NCBI RefSeq assembly: GCF_009765975.1
Contig: NZ_LMUJ01000101.1
Coordinates: forward strand, 15,246 to 49,648
Reading direction: 5' to 3'
From: Acidisphaera sp. S103
GTDB lineage: Bacteria > Pseudomonadota > Alphaproteobacteria > Acetobacterales > Acetobacteraceae
DNA length: 34,403 nucleotides
A program made the translations under genes and the position numbers. Shown one piece after another: positions 7,900-15,877 of the stretch. The stretch's first letter is position 1. Every line of letters starts with the position of its first letter. The notes under the pieces are model-generated. The model searched no databases. It had not been told where the DNA came from and worked only from the letters and a program-made list of their open reading frames with translations.

Positions 7900-8842
7900 A
7901 GAGATGCCGCTCACGTTGGGCGTTGACGACTGCCCCGAGCAGTACGGACAACACCGAGAGATAGAGCCAGGTCAGCAGGATCACGGCGCCGCCCAGCGAC
8001 CCGTAGGTCTTGTCGTAGCTGTTGAAGTTGGCGACATAAACCGAGAAACCGATGGACGCAGCGATCCACAACAGTGTCGCCACGACCGCGCCGGAAGACA
8101 TCCATCGCCACCGCGGTTTGTCCCGATCGGGGCCGAACCGGTAAAGCACCGCGAGGCCCAGGATCATCAGCACGATCAGGAGCGGCCATTGCGCGATCAG
8201 CAGCAGCCATTTTGTGGCTGCACCGACCGCAATGAACTGCACCGCGGTCGGCAACACCGCCGCCAGAGCGAGTAAGATAATGCCGCCGATAACCAGCCCC
8301 AGAGTCAGACCGATGGCGATCAGGTTGAATTTGACGAAGCTGCGGCTTTCCTTTTCCTCATAGGCGATGTTGATGGCCGTGATGAGACCACTCGTGCCTC
8401 GAGATGCGCTCCACAGCGCCAGCAGCAGGCCTGCAACGGCGGTGAAGCCGAGCGTGCCGCCCGGGGCCTGCGCCAGGCTGTGCAGTTCCTGGCTGAGGAG
8501 TTCCTGTGTCTGCACAGGCAGGGCGCCGGACAGTGCCATCACTTGCCGTTCGATCTGTCCGGGGTCAAAGACGAGGCTATAGAGGGAAACGAGGGCGGCA
8601 AGTCCTGGAAACATCGCCAGCAGAATCGCATACGTGACCCCGCCGGCGATTAGGAAAAGATTTTGGTCCGACACTTCTCTCCAGGCGCTCCAGAGAACAT
8701 CTTTCAACCCGTGCAGCGGCATTGCCCCCGGATGATCGACCTCAAGGTCGCGTTCGGGGTCTTCGCCCTTCAGGTCGGCCGAAGGATCGCACAGCCGTGC
8801 CAGATCCCCTTGGAGCCTCTCAAGCTGCGGGTTCCTGCTCAT
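7898..8842 (-). CDS. YihY/BrkB-family inner-membrane protein, C-terminus cut at IS edge
   Basis: This 314-residue membrane protein belongs to the YihY/virulence factor BrkB family, whose role is uncertain despite an old RNase BN label. The N-terminal 50 residues are hydrophilic. The family core follows: WREVSDQNLFLIAGGVTYAILLAMFP (split over about 52-77), GLLLALWSASRGTSGLITAINIAYEE, and five or six membrane segments ending in SYDKTYGSLGGAVILLTWLYLS. Family members usually continue with LLGAELN and a further hydrophilic tail; here the frame ends in VVNAQRERHL. Its TAA at 7898-7900 lies in the heptamer at the IS right end. I infer loss of a short C-terminal tail. All membrane segments are kept, so the protein may still function. 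Confidence 0.85.
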   Translation of the reverse strand: MSRNPQLERLQGDLARLCDPSADLKGEDPERDLEVDHPGAMPLHGLKDVLWSAWREVSDQNLFLIAGGVTYAILLAMFPGLAALVSLYSLVFDPGQIERQVMALSGALPVQTQELLSQELHSLAQAPGGTLGFTAVAGLLLALWSASRGTSGLITAINIAYEEKESRSFVKFNLIAIGLTLGLVIGGIILLALAAVLPTAVQFIAVGAATKWLLLIAQWPLLIVLMILGLAVLYRFGPDRDKPRWRWMSSGAVVATLLWIAASIGFSVYVANFNSYDKTYGSLGGAVILLTWLYLSVLSVLLGAVVNAQRERHL

Positions 8843-8983
8843 CGCCCGTGAAATTCCTGTCCGTAAGACGCAGGCACCTCGCCTCCGGATTTAATGCGCG
8901 TCAGGCTACACCAGTTCCCGGTTCAGCCCCGGCGTAGCCAACAAAATCCAGTGTCTCACCGACACACGGCATCACGTCGTATC

Positions 8984-9107
8984 CCGGATGCCATTCTGCT
9001 GGATATAGGTCTGCCCGATGATGGATGGATACGCCGTCTGCCGGGCATTTCGTCGGCACGATCACTTTAAGGATGCACTCATCGTTGCGCAGCCGAGTTG
9101 GCCGGGA
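8984..9107 (+). pseudogene. Response-regulator receiver-domain fragment with frameshift
   Basis: In one frame 8984-9019 reads PDAILLDIGLPD, the phosphoacceptor strand of a CheY-like receiver domain. The sequence continues in the next frame from 9021 as MDGYAVCRAFRRHDHFKDALIVAQ, again receiver-like. One extra base in GATGATGG at about 9018-9020 explains the frame change. Nothing before the first strand or after the last is recognisable. It is a decayed remnant of a two-component or hybrid regulator, not a gene product. Confidence 0.75.
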
Positions 9108-9239
9108 AAGGTGGCCGCAATGTCGATCCGACTCATGCCACGAAGTTCTGTAGTTTTTGAAACACTTTCCGGGCGGATTTTAACGTACCAGAGAGTTCAA
9201 GCGGGTAGGCCCAGTCTTTATAGGCCGTTCCTGCTTCAT

Positions 9240-9761
9240 TCATCCAGAGCGCGGCAAAATCGATATATCAGCATACTGCTGCCGATCCCATACCGGCCGG
9301 CTGGTGGGCTGCACTACCAAATCGGACATGCCGCGATGACACATTGCCGTCACGCGGATGGGGCCGCCAACGGTATCCATGATTTTCGCCCATGTCCCAT
9401 GAGTGAATCGGAACGATACGGTGCTGCACCCAGCGGAGCCGCATTCCCGGGCGGATTGAAGCTGGACAAACAACACATCGCCGTCCCGTGCGGCACCCAG
9501 CCGAGCCGAGGCGAGGAGGACGATAGGCGTTTCGCCCGACCGGCTGGATTCCGCCAGCTCGCGCGCCATCAACTGACGTACAACCTGATCGGCTTGCGTT
9601 CCGGGCTGCCCCGTCGGGACAAGGAGCGCGCCCGGCGCCGCTTGTGCGTCGTTGTGCAATGTCGATGGTGGCAGCTCGGACGGAAGTCCCGCCATTGCAG
9701 CGCTGAAACCCAGGAACCCCGCAATCGCCGCGCCGAGGATCGCGTTTGTTATCGGTTTCAT
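9240..9761 (-). CDS. Secreted hypothetical protein with CGSAGC motif
   Basis: This 173-residue protein starts with a signal peptide (MKPITNAILGAAIAGFLGFSAAMA then GLPSELPP). The mature part has DGDVLFVQLQ, then ECGSAGCSTVSFRF, a following W and a late CHRGMSDLVVQ. This C-G-x-G-C plus G-x-x-D-L pattern resembles small periplasmic or lipoprotein-like domains of unknown function. The ATG at 9761 is preferred over upstream in-frame starts because it gives a proper signal peptide and has GGGAAG upstream. It is divergent from the exporter gene. Function unknown. Confidence 0.65.
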   Translation of the reverse strand: MKPITNAILGAAIAGFLGFSAAMAGLPSELPPSTLHNDAQAAPGALLVPTGQPGTQADQVVRQLMARELAESSRSGETPIVLLASARLGAARDGDVLFVQLQSARECGSAGCSTVSFRFTHGTWAKIMDTVGGPIRVTAMCHRGMSDLVVQPTSRPVWDRQQYADISILPRSG

Positions 9762-9917
9762 GAATGATAAACTTCCCACCGCGTGAAAGGTTCCCATCGC
9801 AGGTACCTGATAATAGGTTCGGATGGGTGCGGCCTCGTGACCGGTCAACTTGCTTATCGGTAAGGCATCGTCTACCGAACCTCACGATTGAACGCGCAGA
9901 CCGAGGTTCCAGCCGGA
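9762..9917. promoter_or_regulatory. Divergent intergenic region with inverted repeats
   Basis: This region lies between the secreted protein (-) and the exporter (+). AGGTTCGG (9815-9822) and CCGAACCT (9875-9882) form a perfect 8-base inverted repeat with a gap of about 50 bases. CCCATC (9793-9798) and GATGGG (9822-9827) flank a GGTACC palindrome. TGATAAT at about 9808-9814 could be a -10 element. These could be operators for a regulator outside the window; none is adjacent. Confidence 0.3.
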
Positions 9918-11420
9918 ATGTCTTCCAATATCGACACGGCGGCTGTGGACCCTGACACGGCTACGGATCAGCGGCAGCTTTTCCTGTTGGTGTTTCCCCC
10001 AATCATGTTGCCGATCTTCCTGGCGGTCGTCGACAGTACGATCGTGACGACGGCCTTGCCAGCAATGGCGGCCTCGTTCGGGGAAGTGCAACGTATTTCC
10101 TGGGTCGTGATCGGCTATCTGGTAGCGAACACGATTGCCGCGCCAGTCTACGGGCGGTTGGCTGACATGTTCGGCCGGCGGCAACTGATGCAGATGGCGA
10201 TCGCTCTGTTCTGCGCCGCCTCAATTGGATGCGCGCTCAGCACCAGCCTGCCGATGCTGGTTCTGGCGCGCGTGCTGCAAGGGCTGGGCGGTGGTGGACT
10301 GATGACCCTGTCGCAGGCGTTGGTCGGGGAACGCGTGCCGCTGCGCCAACGGGGGCATTTTCAGGGGTATCTCGCGGCGGTGATCGTGTTCGCCAGCACA
10401 TTCGGTCCGGTGGCTGGAGGGTTTCTGACCGAGGCATTGGGCTGGCCTTCGGTATTTTGGGTCAATCTGCCGGTCGGGTTCCTGGCGATGGCTTTGGTCC
10501 GGCGGTTGCCACAGACCAACGATGTTGGATCGCGGGCGTCGTTTGACGGTTTGGGATTGGTTTGGCTGGTGCTGTGCATAGCGCCACTGCTGCTCGGCCT
10601 GGACCAAATGCAACGATTGGCGGTCTCGCAAGCGCCGTTGATTGCCGGTCTGCTGGCGGTCGCCGTGATCTCGGCCATTGTCCTGGTGCGGCATGAGCGG
10701 CGGATCGGATCGCCACTAATTCCGGTTCGTCTGCTGCGCGATCCCTCGATCTGGCGGGCCAGTGCGATGGCGGGGTTTTCCGGCGGGTCGCTGACGGCGC
10801 TGGTGACATTCCTGCCAATTTATCTGCAGGTGGTCGGTGGTGCTTCTCCTAGCGCGACCGGATATCTGATGCTGCCACTCACGGCAGGCGTGGGGATCGG
10901 TTCGATCATGGCCGGTCGATTGATTTCAGTCACTGGCCGCACCGCGATCATACCAGGCCTCTCCTTCCTGATAACGCTCACGGCCTATGTGGCCGCGGGA
11001 GTGTGGGCGGCGCAGTTGAACCGGGCGGAACTGGCGTGGCTGATTGCGGCTGGCGGGTTCTTTCAGGGGACGGCGATGCCCGTTGCGCAAATCACTGTTC
11101 AGCACCTTGCCGGGCCGCGCATGTTGGGCGCGGCTGCTGGATTGGTGCAACTGACCAGGTCGTTAGGGTCTGCGCTGGGTGTATCTATTGTTGGAATGGT
11201 GTTGTTCGCCACGCTGGCCAGCAGCGACAGCCATGCCACAACAGTGTTCGCAGATATGGTGGAGCAGGGGAAATCGGCAATGGTCCAACTTCCGGCTGTG
11301 GCTCAGGAAGCGATGCAATCACAAATCGTCTCGGGATTTCGGGCGGCATTTTTTGCCATCGCAACATTTTCGGCCAGCATTTCGCTGCTGGCTTGGACAA
11401 TGCCGTTTCGTCGGACGTAA
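9918..11420 (+). CDS. DHA2-type MFS multidrug exporter (EmrB/QacA-like)
   Basis: This 500-residue transporter has about 14 hydrophobic segments, the size and pattern of drug:H+ antiporter family 2. Visible motifs are LAVVDSTIVTTALPAM in TM1 (motif D1), the loop 2-3 motif GRLADMFGRRQLMQ (motif A), LARVLQGLGGGGLMTLSQAL (motif B region) and GPVAGGFLTEALGWPSVFWVN (motif C and start of the next helix). It exports hydrophobic drugs or dyes from the inner membrane. A TTG at 9888 would add 10 residues; I chose the ATG at 9918. No membrane-fusion partner (EmrA-like) is next to it. Downstream is IS630-type debris. Confidence 0.88.
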   Translation: MSSNIDTAAVDPDTATDQRQLFLLVFPPIMLPIFLAVVDSTIVTTALPAMAASFGEVQRISWVVIGYLVANTIAAPVYGRLADMFGRRQLMQMAIALFCAASIGCALSTSLPMLVLARVLQGLGGGGLMTLSQALVGERVPLRQRGHFQGYLAAVIVFASTFGPVAGGFLTEALGWPSVFWVNLPVGFLAMALVRRLPQTNDVGSRASFDGLGLVWLVLCIAPLLLGLDQMQRLAVSQAPLIAGLLAVAVISAIVLVRHERRIGSPLIPVRLLRDPSIWRASAMAGFSGGSLTALVTFLPIYLQVVGGASPSATGYLMLPLTAGVGIGSIMAGRLISVTGRTAIIPGLSFLITLTAYVAAGVWAAQLNRAELAWLIAAGGFFQGTAMPVAQITVQHLAGPRMLGAAAGLVQLTRSLGSALGVSIVGMVLFATLASSDSHATTVFADMVEQGKSAMVQLPAVAQEAMQSQIVSGFRAAFFAIATFSASISLLAWTMPFRRT

Positions 11421-11491
11421 TGGCGCTTGCCAAATATTCGCCCGGCGCCGGACTGGCAATGACCGCTCGGTTGCAAGAACCATCCAGAAGG

Positions 11492-11827
11492 TCAAAACCC
11501 GATCAGGCTGGCCACGACGGACCGTGTCCACAGCCCGAAGTCCAACCCATATTGGCCGGGATCGCGACCGTTAATCCACCGGAACACCTGCCGCTCCTGG
11601 CGCGGAGACAGGGTCCGCGGCCGACCGGTCGCAGGCCTGGAGCGCAACGCCTGCACGCCGATGCCGGGGGATGCCGCGGCTGCCAGCCATTTGTAGATCG
11701 TCGTACGGCTGAACCCATATGAGGCGATCACGACGGCAGCCGGCTCCCCATCCCGCACGCGTTCCACCGCCATCAGCCGTATGGCCTCCAACGTCCGGTG
11801 ATCAAAGCTGCGCCCATCTCGTTTCAT
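11492..11827 (-). pseudogene. IS630-family transposase, N-terminal remnant
   Basis: This 111-residue frame is the N-terminal helix-turn-helix part of an IS630-type transposase: LDHRTLEAIRLMAVERV-like opening, VIASYGFSRTTIYKWL (HTH), RPATGRPRTLSPRQERQVFRWING and QYGLDFGLWTR, then a stop shortly after. The DDE catalytic domain (about 200 residues) is missing, so the frame is a truncated remnant. No matching C-terminal fragment is seen elsewhere in the window. Confidence 0.85.
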
Positions 11828-11981
11828 GCCTCATTATAACAGCACAGGCAGGCACGTACAAGCTGTTTGCCGTCTTAATTAACGACTATTGAGTAAGAAT
11901 GTCTATTTTTTAAGAATAAAATATGCATTTTCCAGAACTGACATGTATCGTCTTTGAATCTGTGCACTGCCGCCGGTTTGA

Positions 11982-12010
11982 TTGAAACTTGACCGAGACG
12001 ACTTTATAAT
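11982..12010 (+). promoter_or_regulatory. Near-consensus sigma70 promoter of the exopolysaccharide unit
   Basis: TTGAAA (11982-11987) and TATAAT (12005-12010) are 17 bases apart, an excellent match to the housekeeping promoter. The start of transcription would be at about 12017, roughly 30 bases before the phosphotransferase start. Just upstream (about 11900-11933) is a strongly AT-rich block that could act as an UP element or a binding site for a silencing protein. Confidence 0.7.
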
Positions 12011-12023
12011 AGCAGACGGACAC

Positions 12024-12039
12024 GGCATGCCGGCATGCC
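12024..12039 (+). repeat. Tandem palindrome GGCATGCC x2 in the promoter leader
   Basis: GGCATGCC occurs twice in direct succession (12024-12031 and 12032-12039); each copy is itself a perfect palindrome and the 16 bases together also are. It lies directly after the predicted transcription start and seven bases before the start codon. It could be an operator or form a hairpin that hides the translation start. No AGGAGG-like site is visible between it and the TTG. Confidence 0.45.
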
Positions 12040-12045
12040 ATTCAT

Positions 12046-13584
12046 TTGAGTGACCATACTACGATATGGTTTGAGTTGCATCGACCGGTCGATGCGTGGG
12101 ATAAGTTTCGCGTGCTGATATCGCCTCCTTCCCTTGATCGGCAGCCTCGGGCCGAGCAACACAAGATCTCGTTGATCCGCCTGACCTATGGGTTGATCAA
12201 TCGGACCATCCTGGTTTCCGATGCCCTGCTGGTGGTGCTGGCGTCCTGGCTGTTCTGGCGGATCACAGCGGGCGATCATCGCCCGCTCCACGCGTTCCAG
12301 GCCCTGACGATCGGTTTCATTATCGCCGTATCGTACGCCTGGCTGATGCGCTGGGGCGGCTGCTATCGCGTGGAACGGTTCCGGGAGTGGGTTCGTCCCC
12401 AGGCGGACATGCTGTGCGGTCTGGTGCCGGCGACGGTGGGCGCCTGCATCATCCTGCAGGCCTTCGTCGTCAACGCCTGGGATCGCGTCGACTGGTTCGG
12501 CGGATTCTTCCTGACGATCATGATCATGCTGTTCCTGGGCCGCCAGATCTACCGGCCGATCCTGTGGTACGTCGCGCGCCGGCATTTGCTGCGCCGCAGG
12601 GTGATCGTGGTGGGCAGTGGTGCGCTCGCCGACGAAATTGTCGCCCATATCCAGGAACCGAAATTTCTACAGGATTACCTGCTGCTCGAGGTCTTTGACC
12701 ACCATCTGGCCCTGACCGAATCGGGTGACGGCAGTTCGGCACGCCCGTCAAACAAGCTGGATGACCTATTTGAATTCGCGCAGAATCATGCGGTCGATCT
12801 GGTGATCATAGCACTGCCCTGGTACGCGGCGCGCGATATCTTCAGGCTGATCCAGCGATTGCAATGGATCGCGGCGGACGTCGTGGTGCCTTTCGCCCGC
12901 ACCGGCTTCCGGCCGCAATTCACGCCGCCAGTGGAATTCATTGACCGGCCGCTGCTGCAGGTCATGCACCGCCCCTTCAAGGGAAGCCAGGGCCTGATCA
13001 AGGTCATGGAAGATTACGTCGTCGCGGCGGTTGCCCTGTTGCTGGCGTCGCCGATTTTGCTGGCAGCCGCACTCGCGGTCTGGATCACCGACGGGCGACC
13101 GGTTTTCTTTCACCAGCAGCGTGTTGGATTCAACAACAAGCCGTTTTCGATGATCAAGTTTCGCACCATGTCGATCGACAACACCGACGATGGATCGCTG
13201 GGCACCAAGCGGGAGAACCAACGCATCACCCCTGTAGGGCGCTTCCTGCGGCGCACCTCGATCGACGAACTCCCGCAACTTATCAATGTCCTCCGCGGTG
13301 AGATGGCGATTGTTGGACCCCGGCCGCATGTCGCCAATATGCAGGTGGGCGAAGGCAGGTATGCCGAGGTGGTCATGCAGTACGCGGCCCGTCATCGGAT
13401 CAAGCCCGGCATCACCGGCTGGGCGCAGATCAACGGTATGCGTGGCGGCATCGATTCCCTGGAGAAGGCGAAGCGCGGCGCCGATCTCGATCTTTTCTAC
13501 ATCGCCAACTGGTCGTTGCGCTTCGATCTCACTATCATGATTCGCACGCTGTTGGTCGGACTGGCCGGGCGCAACGTATTTTGA
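12046..13584 (+). CDS. Undecaprenyl-phosphate sugar phosphotransferase (WcaJ/GumD/AceA-like)
   Basis: This 512-residue polyprenyl glycosylphosphotransferase starts repeat-unit synthesis by moving a sugar-1-phosphate, usually glucose, to undecaprenyl phosphate at the inner membrane. Four membrane segments lie in the first 190 residues, followed by a Rossmann-like CoA_binding_3 region (VIVVGSGALADEIV). A further membrane helix (about 325-350) leads to the catalytic domain: VGFNNKPFSMIKFRTM, RRTSIDELPQLINVLRGEM and IVGPRPHV, with KPGITGWAQING. The length equals that of the WcaJ/GumD family. No ATG is near the N-terminus, so TTG at 12046 is used. Its stop overlaps the next start (TTGA). Confidence 0.92.
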   Translation: MSDHTTIWFELHRPVDAWDKFRVLISPPSLDRQPRAEQHKISLIRLTYGLINRTILVSDALLVVLASWLFWRITAGDHRPLHAFQALTIGFIIAVSYAWLMRWGGCYRVERFREWVRPQADMLCGLVPATVGACIILQAFVVNAWDRVDWFGGFFLTIMIMLFLGRQIYRPILWYVARRHLLRRRVIVVGSGALADEIVAHIQEPKFLQDYLLLEVFDHHLALTESGDGSSARPSNKLDDLFEFAQNHAVDLVIIALPWYAARDIFRLIQRLQWIAADVVVPFARTGFRPQFTPPVEFIDRPLLQVMHRPFKGSQGLIKVMEDYVVAAVALLLASPILLAAALAVWITDGRPVFFHQQRVGFNNKPFSMIKFRTMSIDNTDDGSLGTKRENQRITPVGRFLRRTSIDELPQLINVLRGEMAIVGPRPHVANMQVGEGRYAEVVMQYAARHRIKPGITGWAQINGMRGGIDSLEKAKRGADLDLFYIANWSLRFDLTIMIRTLLVGLAGRNVF

Positions 13585-14594
13585 CGACATGGGTCCGATG
13601 GGGTTTTTTCCGTCGTTTTCGGGCCGATCGCGTCTTTCTGCTGCTTGTCCTGCTATCCTGCTGCGGCGGCGGCACACCGTCGCATGTCATCGTGGTCTAC
13701 CATGACAGCTGGGATGAGATCGACGCCGCCGGACCCGCGGCAACCTCGATCGCGACGCTGCCTGGCTATCTTGGCATCGTCGATCTGGCATTTGCCAGAC
13801 CGGACCTTCGATATACTGGCGATCTCGATCTGGCCCGAACCGGTCTGGAATATATCTATTCCGGGACGGTGTTGCGGGATTCCATCGCGCTTTTGAAGCA
13901 ACGCCAACCGCGGACCCGGGTGCTGCTGAGCGTCGGCGGCGCCGCCTACCACAACTGGCGCGACCTGAACGAAACCGCCATTGTTCGCTTGGTGCATGAT
14001 CTGGGCGCTGATGGCGTTGACATCGACTTCGAGCCGACCCGCCCCGATTGCGCCGTCGGTCCAGATCAGGCCATCCGTTGCCGGACCGATGCATTCTGGC
14101 AGACGCTGATACGCCGCTTCCGCGCCGTGCTGCCGCGTCCGGCGCTACTGACCGCGGCGGTGTGGAGCGTTGGTGCCTATGGTGAAGGTCAATTCCAGGC
14201 GTCGCGGCCGCGCAGCCGCTATACCGGGTTCATGCTGTCGGTGCTGCGGTCCCCGGCGGCATCGCAACTCGACCTGTTGTCCATCGATGCCTACGACGCC
14301 GGTCCCGAATACGATCCGCTGGAAGCTTTTCGCGCTTATCGCGCGGTGTGGCACGGCCCGCTAGCGCTGGGGGTTGAAGTGCGGCGTCGGGATGGCAGCG
14401 GACCGTTCTTCTCATCGGCGCAGGCCGAAATGCTGGCGAGCAAGGTGGCTCCGGACGGCGGCGGGATGATGCTTTATCCGCTGTTGGCGGTGCCGGAGGG
14501 CACCAAAAACCCTGATGCCGAAGATGGTCGAGCACTGTCCATGGCCATGTGCCGCGGCCTGGGCCTGACGGGCTGCGAAACGCCACCGCCATAG
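13581..14594 (+). CDS. GH18-like lipoprotein
   Basis: This 337-residue protein has a basic N-terminus, a hydrophobic stretch and a lipobox (LLSC, Cys27), so it is a predicted lipoprotein. It shows glycoside hydrolase family 18 signatures: LLSVGG (115-120), the SxGG substrate-binding strand, and DGVDIDFEP with the full DxxDxDxE catalytic set (Asp144, Asp147, Asp149, Glu151). YDAGPEYDP near 270 may be the later catalytic-loop region. GH18 enzymes cleave beta-1,4 GlcNAc-containing chains. The gene is coupled to the phosphotransferase by TTGA overlap, so it probably processes or trims the same polysaccharide. Its 3' end overlaps the polymerase gene on the other strand by 121 bases. Confidence 0.75.
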   Translation: MTTWVRWGFFRRFRADRVFLLLVLLSCCGGGTPSHVIVVYHDSWDEIDAAGPAATSIATLPGYLGIVDLAFARPDLRYTGDLDLARTGLEYIYSGTVLRDSIALLKQRQPRTRVLLSVGGAAYHNWRDLNETAIVRLVHDLGADGVDIDFEPTRPDCAVGPDQAIRCRTDAFWQTLIRRFRAVLPRPALLTAAVWSVGAYGEGQFQASRPRSRYTGFMLSVLRSPAASQLDLLSIDAYDAGPEYDPLEAFRAYRAVWHGPLALGVEVRRRDGSGPFFSSAQAEMLASKVAPDGGGMMLYPLLAVPEGTKNPDAEDGRALSMAMCRGLGLTGCETPPP

Positions 14595-15877
14595 ATGGCC
14601 GGCGCTTGCCGGTGAAAGTAGTAGGCGAGGGCGAGGATCGTCGTCAGCTCGCCAGGTGTGAACACGACGGAATAGATTACGGATTCGACCAGCAGCAAGA
14701 CGATGTAGTCGGCGAAGGCGCAGGTCATAGGGTCGCCCCCCCGCGACCAGCGCAAGGTGATGCGCAGCCCCACGACATGCACCAGCAGGATCAGCAGCAC
14801 GCCGATCGCGCCGTACTCGAACATCACTCCCAGCCAGCCGATATCGGTCAGAAAGAACATGGCGTTGCCGAACAACTGGGCGAACGTCACGTTGCCGAAC
14901 CGCGTCGTCGCGCCGACGCCCAGCAGCCAGCGTTCCGGTTGTTCCGAGAGAAACCGCCAGGCTGTGGCGACCGACACATTGCGGACGGATAATGATCCGC
15001 CCAGGCTGCCCAGGGTCGCGGCGTTGTGCAGATGCTGCACCAGCAGCAGTGCGCCGGCAAACCCGGCCAGACCCAGCAGTCCCAGCACCGCCCACCGTGC
15101 TCGTCCGGCGCTCATCGCCGCGCCGATCGCCAGCGTTCCCATCAGCGCCGCGATGGTGACGCGTTCCTTGTAGATCTGCAGCATCAGCAGAAAGGCGATG
15201 GCGATCAGCACGGGTTTCCACCAGCGTGGCCGCATCCAGAAGGACCGGTTGAGATACAGTACGGACAGTGCGCCGAAGAACATCGGCATGTAGATGTGCT
15301 GGCCGCGTTCCGCGTCGTATATGAACAGCTTGCTGACCAGGTCCCCCCCACCATAGGCCCTGGCGGGTACGACGATCCACAGTAGGACCATGATGACGTA
15401 GGTCGCAGCGCCCAGGCCGAGCAGCATGCGGCGTAATGTGGCGACTGGCGGTCGCAGCAGCATCAGCAGTCCGGCGGCCGAAAACGTGTAGCTGAACGCC
15501 CAGACCTTTACTGTCGTTGCCAGTGCCGCCCCGAATCCGTTGCCCAACTGGTAGATGCCGATCACCGGTGCGACCCCGACCAGCCAGAACAGGGTGATGA
15601 CATGCAAAGGCTTATAGGGGATGTCGAGTATGATCAGTGCCCACACCGCGAACGGTACCATCAGCACTGGCCATGCCTTGGACAGCGCGTAGAGCGGCGG
15701 GACATCGACCATGTACTGAAAACATTGGGCGAACATCAGCAGTCCCAACACCAGCACCGCGCCTTTCCAGGAGGCCCACGATCCGACAACCTGCCGCGGC
15801 GTGATGGTGGGTGTGGGCGGCCGCAGCAGGATCCGCCCGGGGGCGGGGCGGGCCAACCGGATGGCGCGCTCGCTCAC
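14474..15877 (-). CDS. Wzy-type O-antigen/exopolysaccharide polymerase-like membrane protein
   Basis: This 467-residue protein has about ten or more hydrophobic helices and a large loop (about 190-370, with YGGGDLVSKLFIYDAERGQHIY and RNVSVATAWRFL-like stretches in parts), the usual layout of Wzy polymerases. These join lipid-linked repeat units in the periplasm. Sequence similarity in this family is low, so the call rests on topology and context. The GTG at 15877 is chosen because it overlaps the WecG stop as GTGA; a longer frame upstream lies in the WecG gene. The last 40 residues are hydrophilic and are encoded opposite the end of the GH18-like gene. Confidence 0.75.
   Translation of the reverse strand: MSERAIRLARPAPGRILLRPPTPTITPRQVVGSWASWKGAVLVLGLLMFAQCFQYMVDVPPLYALSKAWPVLMVPFAVWALIILDIPYKPLHVITLFWLVGVAPVIGIYQLGNGFGAALATTVKVWAFSYTFSAAGLLMLLRPPVATLRRMLLGLGAATYVIMVLLWIVVPARAYGGGDLVSKLFIYDAERGQHIYMPMFFGALSVLYLNRSFWMRPRWWKPVLIAIAFLLMLQIYKERVTIAALMGTLAIGAAMSAGRARWAVLGLLGLAGFAGALLLVQHLHNAATLGSLGGSLSVRNVSVATAWRFLSEQPERWLLGVGATTRFGNVTFAQLFGNAMFFLTDIGWLGVMFEYGAIGVLLILLVHVVGLRITLRWSRGGDPMTCAFADYIVLLLVESVIYSVVFTPGELTTILALAYYFHRQAPAIYGGGVSQPVRPRPRHMAMDSARPSSASGFLVPSGTANSG

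Noticed and set aside
7671..7901. 76-codon frame across the 3' end of the IS1111-like element
   Set aside because: No motif, and it covers the hairpins and the terminal repeat; a non-coding RNA role fits better.
9018..9767. 249-codon + strand frame starting in the receiver relic
   Set aside because: Only the first 30 codons resemble a receiver domain; the rest is the antisense of the secreted protein gene.
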